A stretch of 64,000 nt of DNA, from assembly GCA_947471745.1 (NCBI GenBank), contig CANJKZ010000115.1, forward strand, positions 248,001 to 312,000. The letters run 5' to 3'. The notes under the pieces were generated by a model that had not been told where the DNA came from, did no database searches, and worked only from the letters and a program-made list of their open reading frames with translations. Source of the DNA: Closterium sp. Naga37s-1. Its lineage: Eukaryota > Streptophyta > Zygnematophyceae > Desmidiales > Closteriaceae. How positions within the stretch are numbered: position 1 is the first letter of the stretch; every line of letters starts with the position of its first letter. Positions 1 to 10,419 of this stretch are shown here, in pieces. The position numbers were made by a program, and so were the translations under genes.

Positions 1-2142
1 CCAGGCACAGGAAGTGCTTCGCCTTCACCATGCAGGAACTAGGGAGATGCAAGATGAAGGAGATGGAGCTGAAACTGAGCAGCACGGAGCCCGTGTTTCA
101 CCGCAGGAGGAAAATGCCGCACGGGGATGAGGAAATCTGCAAGGAGAAGATCAAGGAGCTGCTGGAAGCGGGCCTGAACAGGAGGTCAGAATCAGAGTAC
201 GCCACACCGACGGTGGTGGCAGCCAGGCGGGACCTGACAGGGGAGGTGCTGAGCAGAAGGATGTGCGGGGACTATAGGGTACTTAATAAAATCACCATAG
301 CAGAGGTACCTGCCAGTACATCCTGAGCGGGTACTAGCGGTGAAGACAGCAACGGTCCTCAAGCTGCCCGCAGCCCATCACCCGTTCACGCTCTACACCG
401 ACTGGAGCAGCCAAGGGATGGGAGGGATACTCTGCCAAGAGGTGGAAGGAGAGGAGAAGGTGGTGGCATACGCGAGTAGGAGTTGTAACTCGGCGGAGGC
501 ACAGTACAGCTCTTACATAGGGGAAGGGTTGGCAGCGGTGTGGGCTGTAGGGCACTTCAGGGTGTACATGCAGGGGAGAGAGTTCACCTTGGTGACGGAT
601 CACCAGCCACTGACTTGGCTGATGACAACACTGGGGTTGACGGGCAGGAATGCACGGTGGGCAATGAAGCTGCAAGAGTATGACTTCAACATCAAGCACA
701 GGCCAGGAAAGACATTGCAGCATGTGGACGGTCTCTCTTGGAACCCCCCACCGCCAGAGCCGACAGTAACCTTGACACTGCTGGCAAGACAGGTGGAGCT
801 GAGTGGGGCCAAGGGACAGAAGGGGCCAGCAGATATTTGGGAGGATGGACCAGCCGTGCGGTGGGTGAAAGGAGAGACAGGAGAAGACGAGGAGCTGACG
901 GTGCGGGTAAGGGCAAGGGGACACCACTACACGTGGTACCTGCAGCAGTTGCAGGTACAAACAGAGGACGGGTGGAAGCTAGTGCCGGCGCCAAGCGAGA
1001 GGGAAGCGGTGATCAAAGAGGTACACACAAAGTTGGGACACTTTGGGCACGAGAGAACGGTGCAGCTGTTGAAGACGGGGTGGTGGTGGGAAGGGATGCC
1101 GAGGCAAGTCAAGGGGTGGATAGAGGGCTGTGAGGCATGCCAAAGGAGCAGGGCAAACCTCACCCAAGCCAAAGCTGAGTTGCAGTCCCTGCCTATCCGC
1201 GGCCTAGGCTTCAGATGGTCCTTGGATCTGGCGGGGGAGCTGCCGCTGAGCCGGGGGGGAAAGCAGTACATCGTGCTCATGGTAGAGCACGTGAGCAAGT
1301 GGCTGGAGGTGAGGGCTATCCCGAGCAAGAGCTCAAGGCATGTGGCAGCAGCGTTCAAGGAGCAGGTGATATGCAGATTCGGGGCTTGTGTAGAGGTCCT
1401 CACGGACCAGGGAACCGAGTTCCAAGGGGAGTTCAAGAAGCTGTTAGAAGAGACAGGGATCACCCACAGGCGCACCTTCCGGTACCACCCACAGAGTGAC
1501 GGGCTGACAGAGCGCCTGGTGCAGACCTTGAAGCGGGGATTGCGAGCATATGGGGAGAAGAGGAAGCGGGACTGGGACGAGGAGCTGCATTGGATTGCAG
1601 CAGGGTACAGGTTCGGAAAACAGGCGGCCTTGAGAGATCATTCCCCATATAGTATCCTGTATGGGTGTGAGCCGCTGCTGCCGGTGGGAGCAACCCGGGT
1701 CCTCACAGACACAGTGACAGCAGGTACCATTGACAATTGGGTGGCTCTGTCAGAAGCCAGGGCAAAATACTTGCGGGTTATGATGCCAGCTACGTTGGAA
1801 AACCTCCACACCGCACAGCTGAGAGATGCTAGGCGTTATGAGCAGCGGCAGCAGCAAGGGGCGGGGGAAAGGGCAAGGAAGGGAGTGAGTCAGGGACAGG
1901 AGGTGTACCTGAAACGAGAAAAGCAAGACACCTTGGATGTCGGGGTGGGCACCGAGAGGTGGAGAGTGAGGGAGGTACGTCCCTCCGGGATACTGGTGTT
2001 GGAGAGTGAGAAGGGAACAACCCTGAAGGAGCATCAGACCAACACGGCCGTGGTGAAAGGAAGCAAGCCTCAGCAGGTTGGTCTTGTGACACGAGCTCAA
2101 GCGGCTCGAGCACGAGCACAGGAGGGGGCAGTGGGTGAATGA
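1..2142 (+). mobile_element. Gypsy-0: Ty3/gypsy pol remnant (5' side off window)
   Basis: The first 330 bases encode the N-terminal edge of a Ty3/gypsy reverse transcriptase, with a Lys/Glu-rich lead-in and a CGDYRVLN motif. From about 345 comes an RNase H domain (LYTDWSSQGMGG, then VTDHQPLTWL), followed by an H2C2 zinc-binding integrase N-terminus (HTKLGHFGHER, CEACQ) at about 1020-1150. The integrase core spans about 1210-1560, with Asp in LDLAGEL, Asp in TDQGTEF and Glu in SDGLTERL. A GPY/F-like tail lies at about 1895-2070. The order RT, RNase H, integrase is diagnostic of Ty3/gypsy; copia places integrase before RT. It is a broken fossil: the RT is only partly represented and the 5' side lies outside the window. 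The integrase half is well preserved. Confidence 0.88.
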
Positions 2143-2311
2143 GGCTGTACAACACGGAGAAAGGAGGAGCAAGAGAGACAGCAAGAGAAGAGCAGGTGTG
2201 GGAGGAAGGGACAGCAGGAAGAAGAGCAAGTGCGGTGAGGAGCAAGGTTCTCCGACAGAGACAGCAGGAAGAAGAGCAGGTGCTGTGAGGAGCATGGTTC
2301 TCCGACAGCTG
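2131..2311 (+). repeat. Direct repeat, copy 1 (purine-rich)
   Basis: This purine-rich block starts TGGGTGAATGAGGCTG and overlaps the end of the Gypsy-0 coding region. It contains internal near-repeats of about 35 bp based on GGACAGCAGGAAGAAGAGCA. A second copy lies at 2729-2940. It may be part of the Gypsy-0 3' end or LTR, but I cannot define LTR termini. Confidence 0.7.
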
Positions 2312-2728
2312 TCACCGCATATGCACCAAGTGCATGTGCAATAACAGTGTGATGCTGGTCTAGGTAGTGCTCCAGGTTATAACCGTAGGGACACTCAATA
2401 ATTATATGATAGAAGTAGGATAAAGGTGTAGGATGTAGCGAAGTAACTGTTAGGAATGGGTGTAGAAGGGGGGAATAGAATAAGAGCGGTTGGGATTATG
2501 GGGGGGAAAGGCACCGAGGGGCGAAATGTGAAATCAAACAATCCCAACCCCGAGGCGCACATTTGGAAATGTGCAGCCTGGGTTTGGGTAAGGTCACTCA
2601 CGTCCAACCCCTCGATGCTTCTTGTTTGTTATTCTCTCTTAGTAGTGGAAGTTGTCATCTTAGCTTCTAGCACCCAATGGCACACACCAGGAGGGAACCT
2701 TTGGGGTGAGAGAGTAATCCCGTTCATG
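2312..2728. other. Spacer between direct repeats; no gene seen
   Basis: About 420 bases of mixed composition with no convincing reading frame and no recognisable domain. It could be 3' untranslated or LTR sequence of Gypsy-0. A guanine run occurs near 2500-2507. Confidence 0.5.
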
Positions 2729-2940
2729 TGGGTGACTGAGGCTGTACAACACGGAGAAAGGAGAAGCAAGAGAGACAGCAGGAGAAGAGCAGGTGTGGGA
2801 GGAAGGGACAGTAGGAAGAAGAGCAGGTGTGGGAGGAAGGGACAGCAGGAAGAAGAGCAGGTGCGGTGAGGAGCAAGGTTCTCTAACAGAGACAGCAGGA
2901 AGAAGAGCAGGAGCTGTGAGGAGCATGGTTCTCCGACAAA
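2729..2940 (+). repeat. Direct repeat, copy 2 (purine-rich)
   Basis: This is the second copy of the block at 2131-2311. It starts TGGGTGACTGAGGCTG and has one extra internal unit of about 35 bp. The two starts are about 598 bp apart, an LTR-like spacing, but no primer site or clear TG...CA end was found. Confidence 0.7.
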
Positions 2941-2942
2941 CA

Positions 2943-3462
2943 GGGGGGGGGCGGTAGGGGACCACGGACCAAGCGTGCAGGTGCCGGGTCGGGCAGGTCT
3001 CTCAGTCGCTGCTGCTACGCCTCCTCCGGCGTCTGCTGCGGCGGCACCTGCCCCTGCTGCTGCTCCTGCTGCTCCAGGTGTGGCTCCTCCTCTACTCTCT
3101 CCTGCGGCTGCTGCAACTGCACCTGCTGCTGCGGCCGTGACTCCTCCTCTACGCTCTCATGCTGCGGCTGCAACTGCACCTGCTGCTGCGGCCGTGAGTC
3201 CTCCTCTACCCTCTCCTGCTGCGGCTGCAGCACCTGCTGCTGCGGCCGTGGCTCCTCCTCTACCCTCTCCTGCTGTGGCCGTAACTGCACCTGCTGCTGC
3301 GGCCGTGGCTCCTCCTCTACTCTCTCCTGGTGCGGCTGGAACTGCACCTGCTGCTGCGGCCGTGACTCCTCTACTCTCTCCTAGTGCGGCTATGACTCCT
3401 CCTCTAATCTCTCCTGACGCTCCGACTGAGACTGCTGCTGTTGCTGCTGCTGCTGCTGCCGT
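2943..3462 (-). mobile_element. Copia-D internal fragment (repeat-rich linker)
   Basis: Read on the minus strand this piece encodes a Gln/Glu-rich repetitive segment. An 18-19 residue unit containing ERVEEE and RPQQQVQLQP is repeated about six times and is preceded by a Gln run. Copia-type polyproteins carry low-complexity linkers between integrase and RT. The piece abuts Copia-A1, and its terminal 5 bases GCCGT match, in inverted form, the 5 bases ending Copia-D at 33754-33758. It is therefore best read as the continuation of Copia-D, separated by the A1 insertion and a later inversion. The plus-strand Ala/Pro-rich frame here is only its shadow. Confidence 0.65.
3074..3415 (-). repeat. 57/54-bp coding minisatellite
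   Basis: About six tandem units mark this stretch. The anchor GCGGCCGTG recurs at about 3131, 3188, 3242, 3299 and 3356, giving periods of 57, 54, 57 and 57 bp. All spacings are multiples of three, as expected if the repeat expanded within a reading frame. Confidence 0.85.
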
Positions 3463-4538
3463 TGATGGGTGCAAAATCACTTTGCACGACATCCTGCCGT
3501 CTGATTGTACGAGTATGCGTGTGCGAATGCCTTTGCATGTGAATGGTGTGTTCGTGTGTTTGTTTGCTTTCGCAATTTTCGCTTGACGCATTTGCAGGTA
3601 CTCGCGCAATGTGCGCTTCGGCACTGAACAGTGCAAGCAGAAAGGACGAGCTCGCAAAGGAACCCAAGATGGAAGCTTTTGCAGTTCGGTTTATTTCAAT
3701 GTGCAGATTCAGTTTATCCAACTCACAATTGTACTGTTTTGTTTGGTTAACTATAGTGTACCAGGGCAGGCACTATAGGGGTACAATTAGGAGAAGGTTG
3801 GATGTTGTTTGTTTGTATCTGCATGCTACACGGTTAGGGGAAACAAAGGGAACCACAATTTGGCTTGTTGGGTAAGGACAAAACAGGTTCTGTTTTTAGG
3901 ACCTGAACCTGGTTGTTGTTTTCCCAGGTTGGAAAAACAGAACCAGAGGTTGTTTACCAACCTACCACCAGCAGTTTTGTCAAGCCAGGTTGGTTCTGTA
4001 GCTTGGAATTATTTGGGATCATCCCTGGTTGTTCCCAGGTTGATTCCCAAGGTCCCTGCTAGCTCTAGATATTTATTCCTTCTTTGTTCGTACTCTGCAT
4101 ATAGTCAGATTGATTCAAGCGAATTCCTTCCTTGCTGGATTTTCGTTTCTATGCGGTTCGACGGCGGAATGCTACAGAGTCAACGCTAGTACGCTAGCAT
4201 TAGGACGCTAGGGACACGCTGTCCAATTCGTAACTATGCAATGGCAGAACTTTTCGCTAGGCAACTTGGCTTATTTTAAAGCTCTTGGAGCGAGCTTCGA
4301 TATAGAAACTTCTCAGGTCAATCCGATCGACGGTCTGCACGGCACGCTGCGCAACAATCAAGGTACTCTTGCTATTTTGGCTAAGTCATTTTTGACTCCT
4401 CTCTCTACAAACTCGGACCCGACGATAGGGGCTGGTCTTGTACCAAGCACCCAGGGACCCTTGGAGGTGACCCCGAGGAGAGGTTTTAAGTTTGATTAAG
4501 TCCTAATAGTTTGAGTTTATTAGGCCCTTACACCAACA
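3463..4538 (+). repeat. Copia-A1 5' LTR
   Basis: It starts TGATGGGTGC and ends CACCAACA, 1076 bp, just before a tRNA-iMet primer site. It includes a 12-bp inverted repeat, GGTTCTGTTTTT at 3886-3897 and AAAAACAGAACC at 3933-3944, that is conserved in the other LTR-A copies. Confidence 0.92.
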
Positions 4539-4541
4539 AGC

Positions 4542-4553
4542 TGGTATCAGAGC
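4542..4553 (+). other. Primer binding site (tRNA-iMet)
   Basis: TGGTATCAGAGC is the canonical plant copia primer site, complementary to the 3' end of initiator methionine tRNA. It sits three bases after the LTR. Confidence 0.93.
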
Positions 4554-4584
4554 TGCGTTATTGCGATCCTCGTTATAGGTAGTT

Positions 4585-7500
4585 ATGGCGGGAAAGGATT
4601 CGGTGCGAGCTAGTGAATCTTCAGCCCAAGATCGTAGCGGCAGCCAAGATTATGGAGTTTCGGCGCCAAGGGGAGCGCGGACAAACCAGGGCTCGCTGAT
4701 CAAGGAGGTGCTGAAAAACCTCACCGTCGAGAAGTTCAATGGTGAGGGCTATGATGATTGGGCCTGGAAAATGCAACTCTATTTCCATCAGATTGGATTG
4801 CTGAAACTAATGATTGGTAAGAAGCCTAGATTGGTAATAACCTGAAAGGCAAAGGCGGTGCTGAGAAGAAAAAGGAGCACACCGCGGGTCAGTTCTTCTA
4901 TGCTGGAGACGAGGGGGAGCAAGGAGATGGCTCTGCCAAGGTTGGAGCAGAGCTACACCCCCTGGACTTTTGGGTGTTGGACACGGGCGCTGCGTGGACG
5001 ATGACGCCGCGCAAGGACCTGCTAGACGACCTACGCACTGCACCAATCTCTGAGGTGTGCTCTGCCTCTGGACACGCGTTGAAGGTGACTGGTGCGGGAC
5101 GAGCTGCATTCAAGGGAGCGGATGGCAAGCCGGTGGTGCTGCACGATGTTCTGCTCGTTCCAGACCTGAAGGCCAACCTCATCTCGCTCCGTAAGCTTGC
5201 CAAGGCTGGGGTGAGCACTAGCACGGATGGGGCACACACTTACAAGGGGCAGCTGGGCAATCGGGTGCTTTGGGATTTGCACTAGAGCAAGGACGTGTAC
5301 AGATCTCTGTGGCAGCTTCCGGAGTTGGTGTGGCACGGTGGGGGGCAGGCTAGAGAGGGGTCTGCATCCCAGGGGGAATGCAACGCTGTTGGAGGGGTTG
5401 GTGTTACAGTGTCGGCGAGATCTGGGGAGATAGATTGGGCAACAGCACACCGACACTTGGGGCATGTAGCAATGCCTTTGCTGAAGCAGCTGGAGAAGGA
5501 AGGGGCCGTCAAGGGTCTGAAGCTGAACGGCCAGCCACCTGATGACAACTGTGAAATCTGCTTGCTTTCAAAATTCACCCGTTTTCCCTTCCATAGTGTG
5601 GCTGGCAGGAGCAAGAAGCCTTTGGAGCTGGTCCACATGGACTTGGTGGGGCCGCTGCCGTTTCAGGGGCACAAGGGGGAGCGGTACTTCCTGACCATTG
5701 TAGATGACTGGAGCAGGCTGATGTGGGCGTATCCGCTGAAGCAGAAGGACCACGCCGCCTCCACGATACATGATGATTGGCTGCCATTTGTGGAGAAGCA
5801 AGCGGAGTGAGTAGTGAAGCGGATCATGACAGATCGGGGTGGTGAGTTCCTTGGAGCTGAGATGACGGCCTGACTTAAGAAGCAGGGCATCCAGAGGGAG
5901 CTGACCACGGCCTACACCCCACAGTCCAACGGTGTAGCAGAACGGCCAAACCGGACCATTCTAGAGACAGCTAGGGCACTGCTCATAGAATCTGGGCTGG
6001 CCAACTCCATGTGGCGCCGCGCTGTCCGGCACACTACTGTGGCTAGGAACAGGGTGCTCTCCAAGGTTGGGGATGACTCCTGGGTGCCGTTGGAGAGGTG
6101 GCTTGGGAGGAAGCCGCCGGTGGACATGTTGCGGGTGTTCGGTTGCATGGCAGTCGCCCACGTCCCCAAAGTCTACCAAAGTAAGTTGGGGGCAAGTGCA
6201 ATCTGGTGTGTGCATTTGGGGCTAGCTGCTGAGAGCAAGGGATGGCTGCTATGGGAACCATCCAAGGGTGTCATGTTTGACAGCATGGATGTGAAATTCA
6301 TTGAGGGCATGATGTACGGGAGCTGGGAGAAACAGCCGGAGGCCAAGGTATCCCAGCAGATAGAGCAGATCACCATGCAGCTGGACCTGACTCCTCGTGT
6401 GTGGGAGGAGGGAGAGGAGGCAGCTGCAGAGGGTGGTGATGGAGAGAAGGTACATGAGGCACCTGCTGGTGGAGGAGATGATGTGGAGACTAGTGGTAGC
6501 ACTAGTGGAGATGCTGGATCTGAGGGAGGAGAGCAGCAGCAGGGCAAAGCTAAGGCTCCTACACTACCATAAAGGAGGAAGCAGAAGGGTGTTATAGTGA
6601 AGGGATGGGAAACACCCGTCACTAGGCCAGGACGTACCCGCATGGCAACAAGGAAGCTGGCTGCATGATCTGATGTAGCAGAGCAGCAGCTTGGGAACGA
6701 GGAGGCAATGCTGATTTTTCCTCATGGCTATGACCCGGATGAGGAGGACGCATCTGCCTACTGTTTTCTTGCCCCTGCACCAGAGGAACCAGCTAGCATG
6801 GAGGAGGCACTAGCTGGACCAGATAGGGACAAATGGCTGGCTTCTAGGGATGCTGAGTACCAGAGCCAGTTGGAGAATAAGACTTGGGATCTAGTGGTGC
6901 TGCATGAGGGAAAGAAAGCGGTACAGTGCAAGTGGGTGCTGAGGTTCAAGACCGATGACAAGGGGCAGGTCACCATCTACAAGAGTAGGTTGGTGGCTAA
7001 GGGGTTTCAGCACAAGGAGAAGCAGGACTTCAATGAGATCTTTGCTCCCACTGCCAAACCCCCTACCCTCCGTGTCTTGTTGGCAGACGCAGCCGTTAGT
7101 GGGAAATACATAATTCAGATGGACATATCAACGGCATTCCTAAATGGGATTTTAGAGGAGGAGGTGTACATGACGCAGCCACCAGGGTATGAGGATGGTT
7201 CGGGCAGGGTGTGCAAGCTCAACAAGTCGATCTACGGCTTTAAGCAGGCACCACGTTGCTGGTACCAGAAGTTGGCAGCTGCTTTGGAGGAGATGGGATT
7301 CAGGACCAGTGGCTGCGATGAGAGCCTCTTTCTCAAGGGGGAGAAGGAGAAGCTGGTGATGTTTCTGGTCTATGTGGACGACATTCTTCTCTTCAGCAGC
7401 AGCATGAAGGAAGTCCAGAACGTGCAGCAGCAGCTGATGGAGAATTTCAAGTGCAAGACCCTTGGAGAGGTAAAGTGTTACCTCGGGATGCACGTGGAGA

Positions 7501-8353
7501 GGGATCTGGATCACAGGTGGTTGAAGCTGCACCAGGAGAAGTTCATCAAGCAGCTGGGGGAGAAGTATGGCATTGAGATTGAACGCAAGGTTGCAACTCC
7601 CCTGCCAGCTGAGTTCAAGCTTGTGAAAGGGGTTGAAGCCGAGGAGCAGCAGCATTTTCAGTCCTTGGTGGGTAGCCTCTTGTACGCAACTGTTCACACG
7701 AGGCCCGACGTTTCATTCTCGGTTGGGCAGCTGGCCAGGGTGGTGCAGAATCCATCAGAGGAGCAGGTGGATGCAGCTGAACGTCTGGTGAAGTACCTGG
7801 AATCTCACCCAAGCATTGGGGTTCAATACTCCGCATCTGCACAGGTGAAGCAGAAGGGGGTTGAGGTGCTGAAGGAGAAGGGGGAGAGGCTTGGAGAAGG
7901 CAAGCTCTTTCTCACGTGCTTTACCGATGCTACTTGGGCTTCAGAGAAGGAGGATTCCTCTTCTGTGGGAGGATACATCTGCCAGGTTGGGGGAGGACCC
8001 ATTAGTTGGAGTTCCAAGAAGCAGACGGAGACGGCATGGCGATGTTCCATGGGGTGAAGGAGGTGATTTGGCTGAGGAGGCTGTTAGAGGAGATTGGCTA
8101 GGAGCAGAAAGTTGTTACACCACTCTTTTGTGATAGCAAGGGGGCTCTTGGTATGGCCAAGAACGCTGTGCTTCACGGGCTAAACAAGCACATCCGTATC
8201 AAGTGGCACTGGCTGCGCAAGGAGGTGAAGAGGGGGACGGTGAATCGGATCTATAACAAGACTCACCAGCAGCCAGCAGACTTCCTCACCAAGAGGCTTG
8301 CGGAGGAGCCTCATTGGCGTTGTGTGCGCATGAGTGGAATGAGCATGAACTAG
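4585..8353 (+). pseudogene. Copia-A1 gag-pol remains
   Basis: The domain order is copia-type. The gag start is MAGKDSV. A protease-like segment with LDTGAAWTMT lies near 4976, the gag-pre-integrase zinc region (HRHLGH, CEIC) at about 5448-5575, and the integrase core at about 5630-5960 (HMDLVGPL, TDRGGEF, NGVAER). Reverse transcriptase spans about 6880-7640, with YVDD at 7371-7382. RNase H spans about 7915-8330 (CFTDATWAS) and ends MSGMSMN. The family is known to make one polyprotein that its own protease cuts. This copy is a fossil, broken in several places, although the RT region is well preserved. Confidence 0.88.
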
Positions 8354-8380
8354 CATGGAATGATGGGAATGCAGCCGGCA

Positions 8381-8395
8381 GGTTGAGGGGGAGTG
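8381..8395 (+). other. Polypurine tract of Copia-A1
   Basis: GGTTGAGGGGGAGTG lies directly before the LTR start TGTTGGGTGC. In this family it is the primer for plus-strand DNA synthesis. The same tract occurs, inverted, beside the A2 LTR at 35337. Confidence 0.85.
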
Positions 8396-8957
8396 TGTTG
8401 GGTGCAAATTCACTTTGCACGACATCCTGCCGTCTGATTGTACGAGTATGCGTGTGCGAATGCCTTTGCGTGTGAGTGGTGTGTTCGTGTGTTTGTTTGC
8501 TTTCGCAATTTTCGCTTGACGCATTTGCAGGTACTCGCGCAATGTGCGCTTCGGCACAACATTGTACGCGCTATGAACAATGCAAGCAGAAAGGACGAGC
8601 TCGCAAAGGAACCCAAGATGAAAGCTGTGCAGCTCGGTTCATTTCAATGTGCAGATTCAGTAAATCCAACTCAGAATTGTACTGTTTTGTTTGGTTAAAT
8701 ATAGTATACCAGGGCAGGCACTATAGGGGTACAATTAGGAGAAGGATTGATGTTGTTTATCTGTATCTGCATGCTACAGGGTTAGGGGAAACCAGGGGAA
8801 CCACAATTTGGCGGGTTGGGCAAGGACAAAACAGGTTCAGTTTTTAGGACCTGAACCTGGTTGTTGTTTTCCCAAGTTGAAAAAACAGAACCAGGGGTTG
8901 TTTACCAACCTACCACCTGCTGTTATGTCAAGCCAGAATGGTTCTGGTTCTTGGAAT
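8396..8957 (+). repeat. Copia-A1 3' LTR, first part
   Basis: It begins TGTTGGGTGC and matches the A1 5' LTR up to CTTGGAAT, where an A2 LTR begins. The final five bases GGAAT (8953-8957) are the target-site duplication of the A2 insertion. Its partner is the GGAAT (reverse complement) adjoining 34247. Confidence 0.9.
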
Positions 8958-10049
8958 TGTTGAGTGCAAATTCACATTGCACGACATCCTGCCGTCTGTT
9001 TGTACGAGTTTGCGTGTGCGAATGCATTTGGGTGTGAATGGAATGTTCGTGTGTTTGTTTGCTTTCGCAATTTTTGCTTGATGCATTTGCAGGTACTCGT
9101 GCAATGTGCGCTTCGACACAACATTGTACGCGCTATGATCAGTGCAAGCAGAAAGGACGAGCTTGCAAAGGAACCCAAGATGGAAGCTTTGCAGTTCGGT
9201 TGAATTGATTGCGCAGATTCAGTTCTATCCAACTAAAAATTGTACTGTTTTGTTTGGTTAACTATAGTGTAGCAGGGCAGGCACTATAGGGGTACAATTT
9301 AGGTGAAGGTTGGATGTTGTTTGTCTGTATCTGCATGCTACAGGGCCAGGGGAAACCAGCGGAACCAGCATTTGGCTGGTTGGGCAAAGACAAAATAGGT
9401 TCTGTTTTTAGGACCTGAACCTGGTTGTTGTTTTCCCAGGTTGGAAAAACAGAACCAGAGGTTGTTTACCAACCTACCACCTACTGTTTTGTCCATCCAG
9501 GTTGGTTCTGTTGCTTGGAATTATTTGGGATCATCCCTGGTTGTTCCCAGGTTGATTCCCAAGGTCCTTGCTACCTAGAACTATTTATTACTTCTCTGTT
9601 TGTACCTGGATATAGTGAAATTGATTCAAGCGAATTCCTTCCTTGCTGGAAGTTTGTTTCTACGCGGTGCGACGGAAGAATGCTACCGAGTCAATGCTAG
9701 CACGCTAGCACTACTACGCTAGGCAAACGCTGTCCGAGCCATAACTATGCAATGGCAGAACTTTCCGCGAGGCAACTTGGTTTAATTTAAAGCTCTTTGA
9801 GTGAGCTTCGGTATAGCGAATTCTCAGCTTAATCCGATCGATGGTCTGCACGGCATGCTGCGCAACGTTCAAGGTACTCTTGCTGTTTTGACTAAGTCCC
9901 TCTTGATCCCTCTCTCTACATACTCGGACCCGAGGATAGGGGCTGGTCCTGTACCAAGCACCCAAGGACCCTTGGAGGTGACCCCGAGGAGAGGTTTTAA
10001 GTTAGATTACGTCTTAATAGCCTGAGTTTATTAGGCCCTTACACCAACA
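8958..10049 (+). repeat. Copia-A2 LTR (5' of short unit)
   Basis: 1092 bp from TGTTGAGTGC to CACCAACA. A2 marker sites include GCATTTGGGTGTGAATGG and GAGCCATAACTATGC. It is followed by a primer site. Confidence 0.92.
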
Positions 10050-10095
10050 AGCTGGTATCAGAGCTGTGTTATAGTGATCCTCGTTATAGGTAGCT

Positions 10096-10419
10096 ATGGC
10101 GGGAAAGGATTCGGAGGGAGCTAGTGAATCTTCAGCCCAAGATCGTAGCGGCAGCCAAGATTCTGGTGTCTCGGCGCCAAGGGGAGCGCGAACAAACCAG
10201 GGCTCGTTGATCAAGGAGGTGCTGAAGAATTTCACCGTCGAGAAGTTCAATGGTGAGGGCTATGATGATTGGGCCTGGAAAATGCAACTATATTTCCGTC
10301 AGATTGGATTGCTGAAACTAATGATTGGGGAGGAGCCTAGACCGAGTGACCCCGCGCTGCAGGAAGAATGGGACGAGCGCTCCTCGGCTGGCTACTACTT
10401 AATGTCGCAGAGTTTCGGG
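10096..10419 (+). pseudogene. Copia-A2 gag N-terminal fragment
   Basis: It starts MAGKDSEGASESS and continues through KFNGEGYDDWAWKMQLYF, the conserved gag region of this family, to about 108 residues where the next LTR starts. It corresponds to the gag start of the reverse A2 element at 39986. It is a partial gag. Confidence 0.85.

Larger units (their letters stand above)
3463..8957 (+). mobile_element. Copia-A1 element (5' LTR to split 3' LTR)
   Basis: This is a Ty1/copia element with parts in order: 5' LTR 3463-4538, primer site 4542-4553, gag-pol remains 4585-8353, polypurine tract 8381-8395, and the first part of the 3' LTR 8396-8957. The rest of the 3' LTR lies inverted at 33759-34246. 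The left flank GCCGT (3458-3462) is repeated, inverted, at 33754-33758 and forms the target-site duplication. It is broken, with roughly six to ten interruptions in the coding part and gag only partly represented. The LTRs belong to subfamily A1, marked by ATAGAAACTTCTCAG and GACACGCTGTCCAATTCG where A2 has different bases. Confidence 0.88.

Noticed and set aside
2975-3586. 203-residue Ala/Pro-rich plus-strand frame
   Set aside because: It is antisense to the Gln/Glu repeat of the Copia-D piece and runs on into an LTR; low complexity, no domain.
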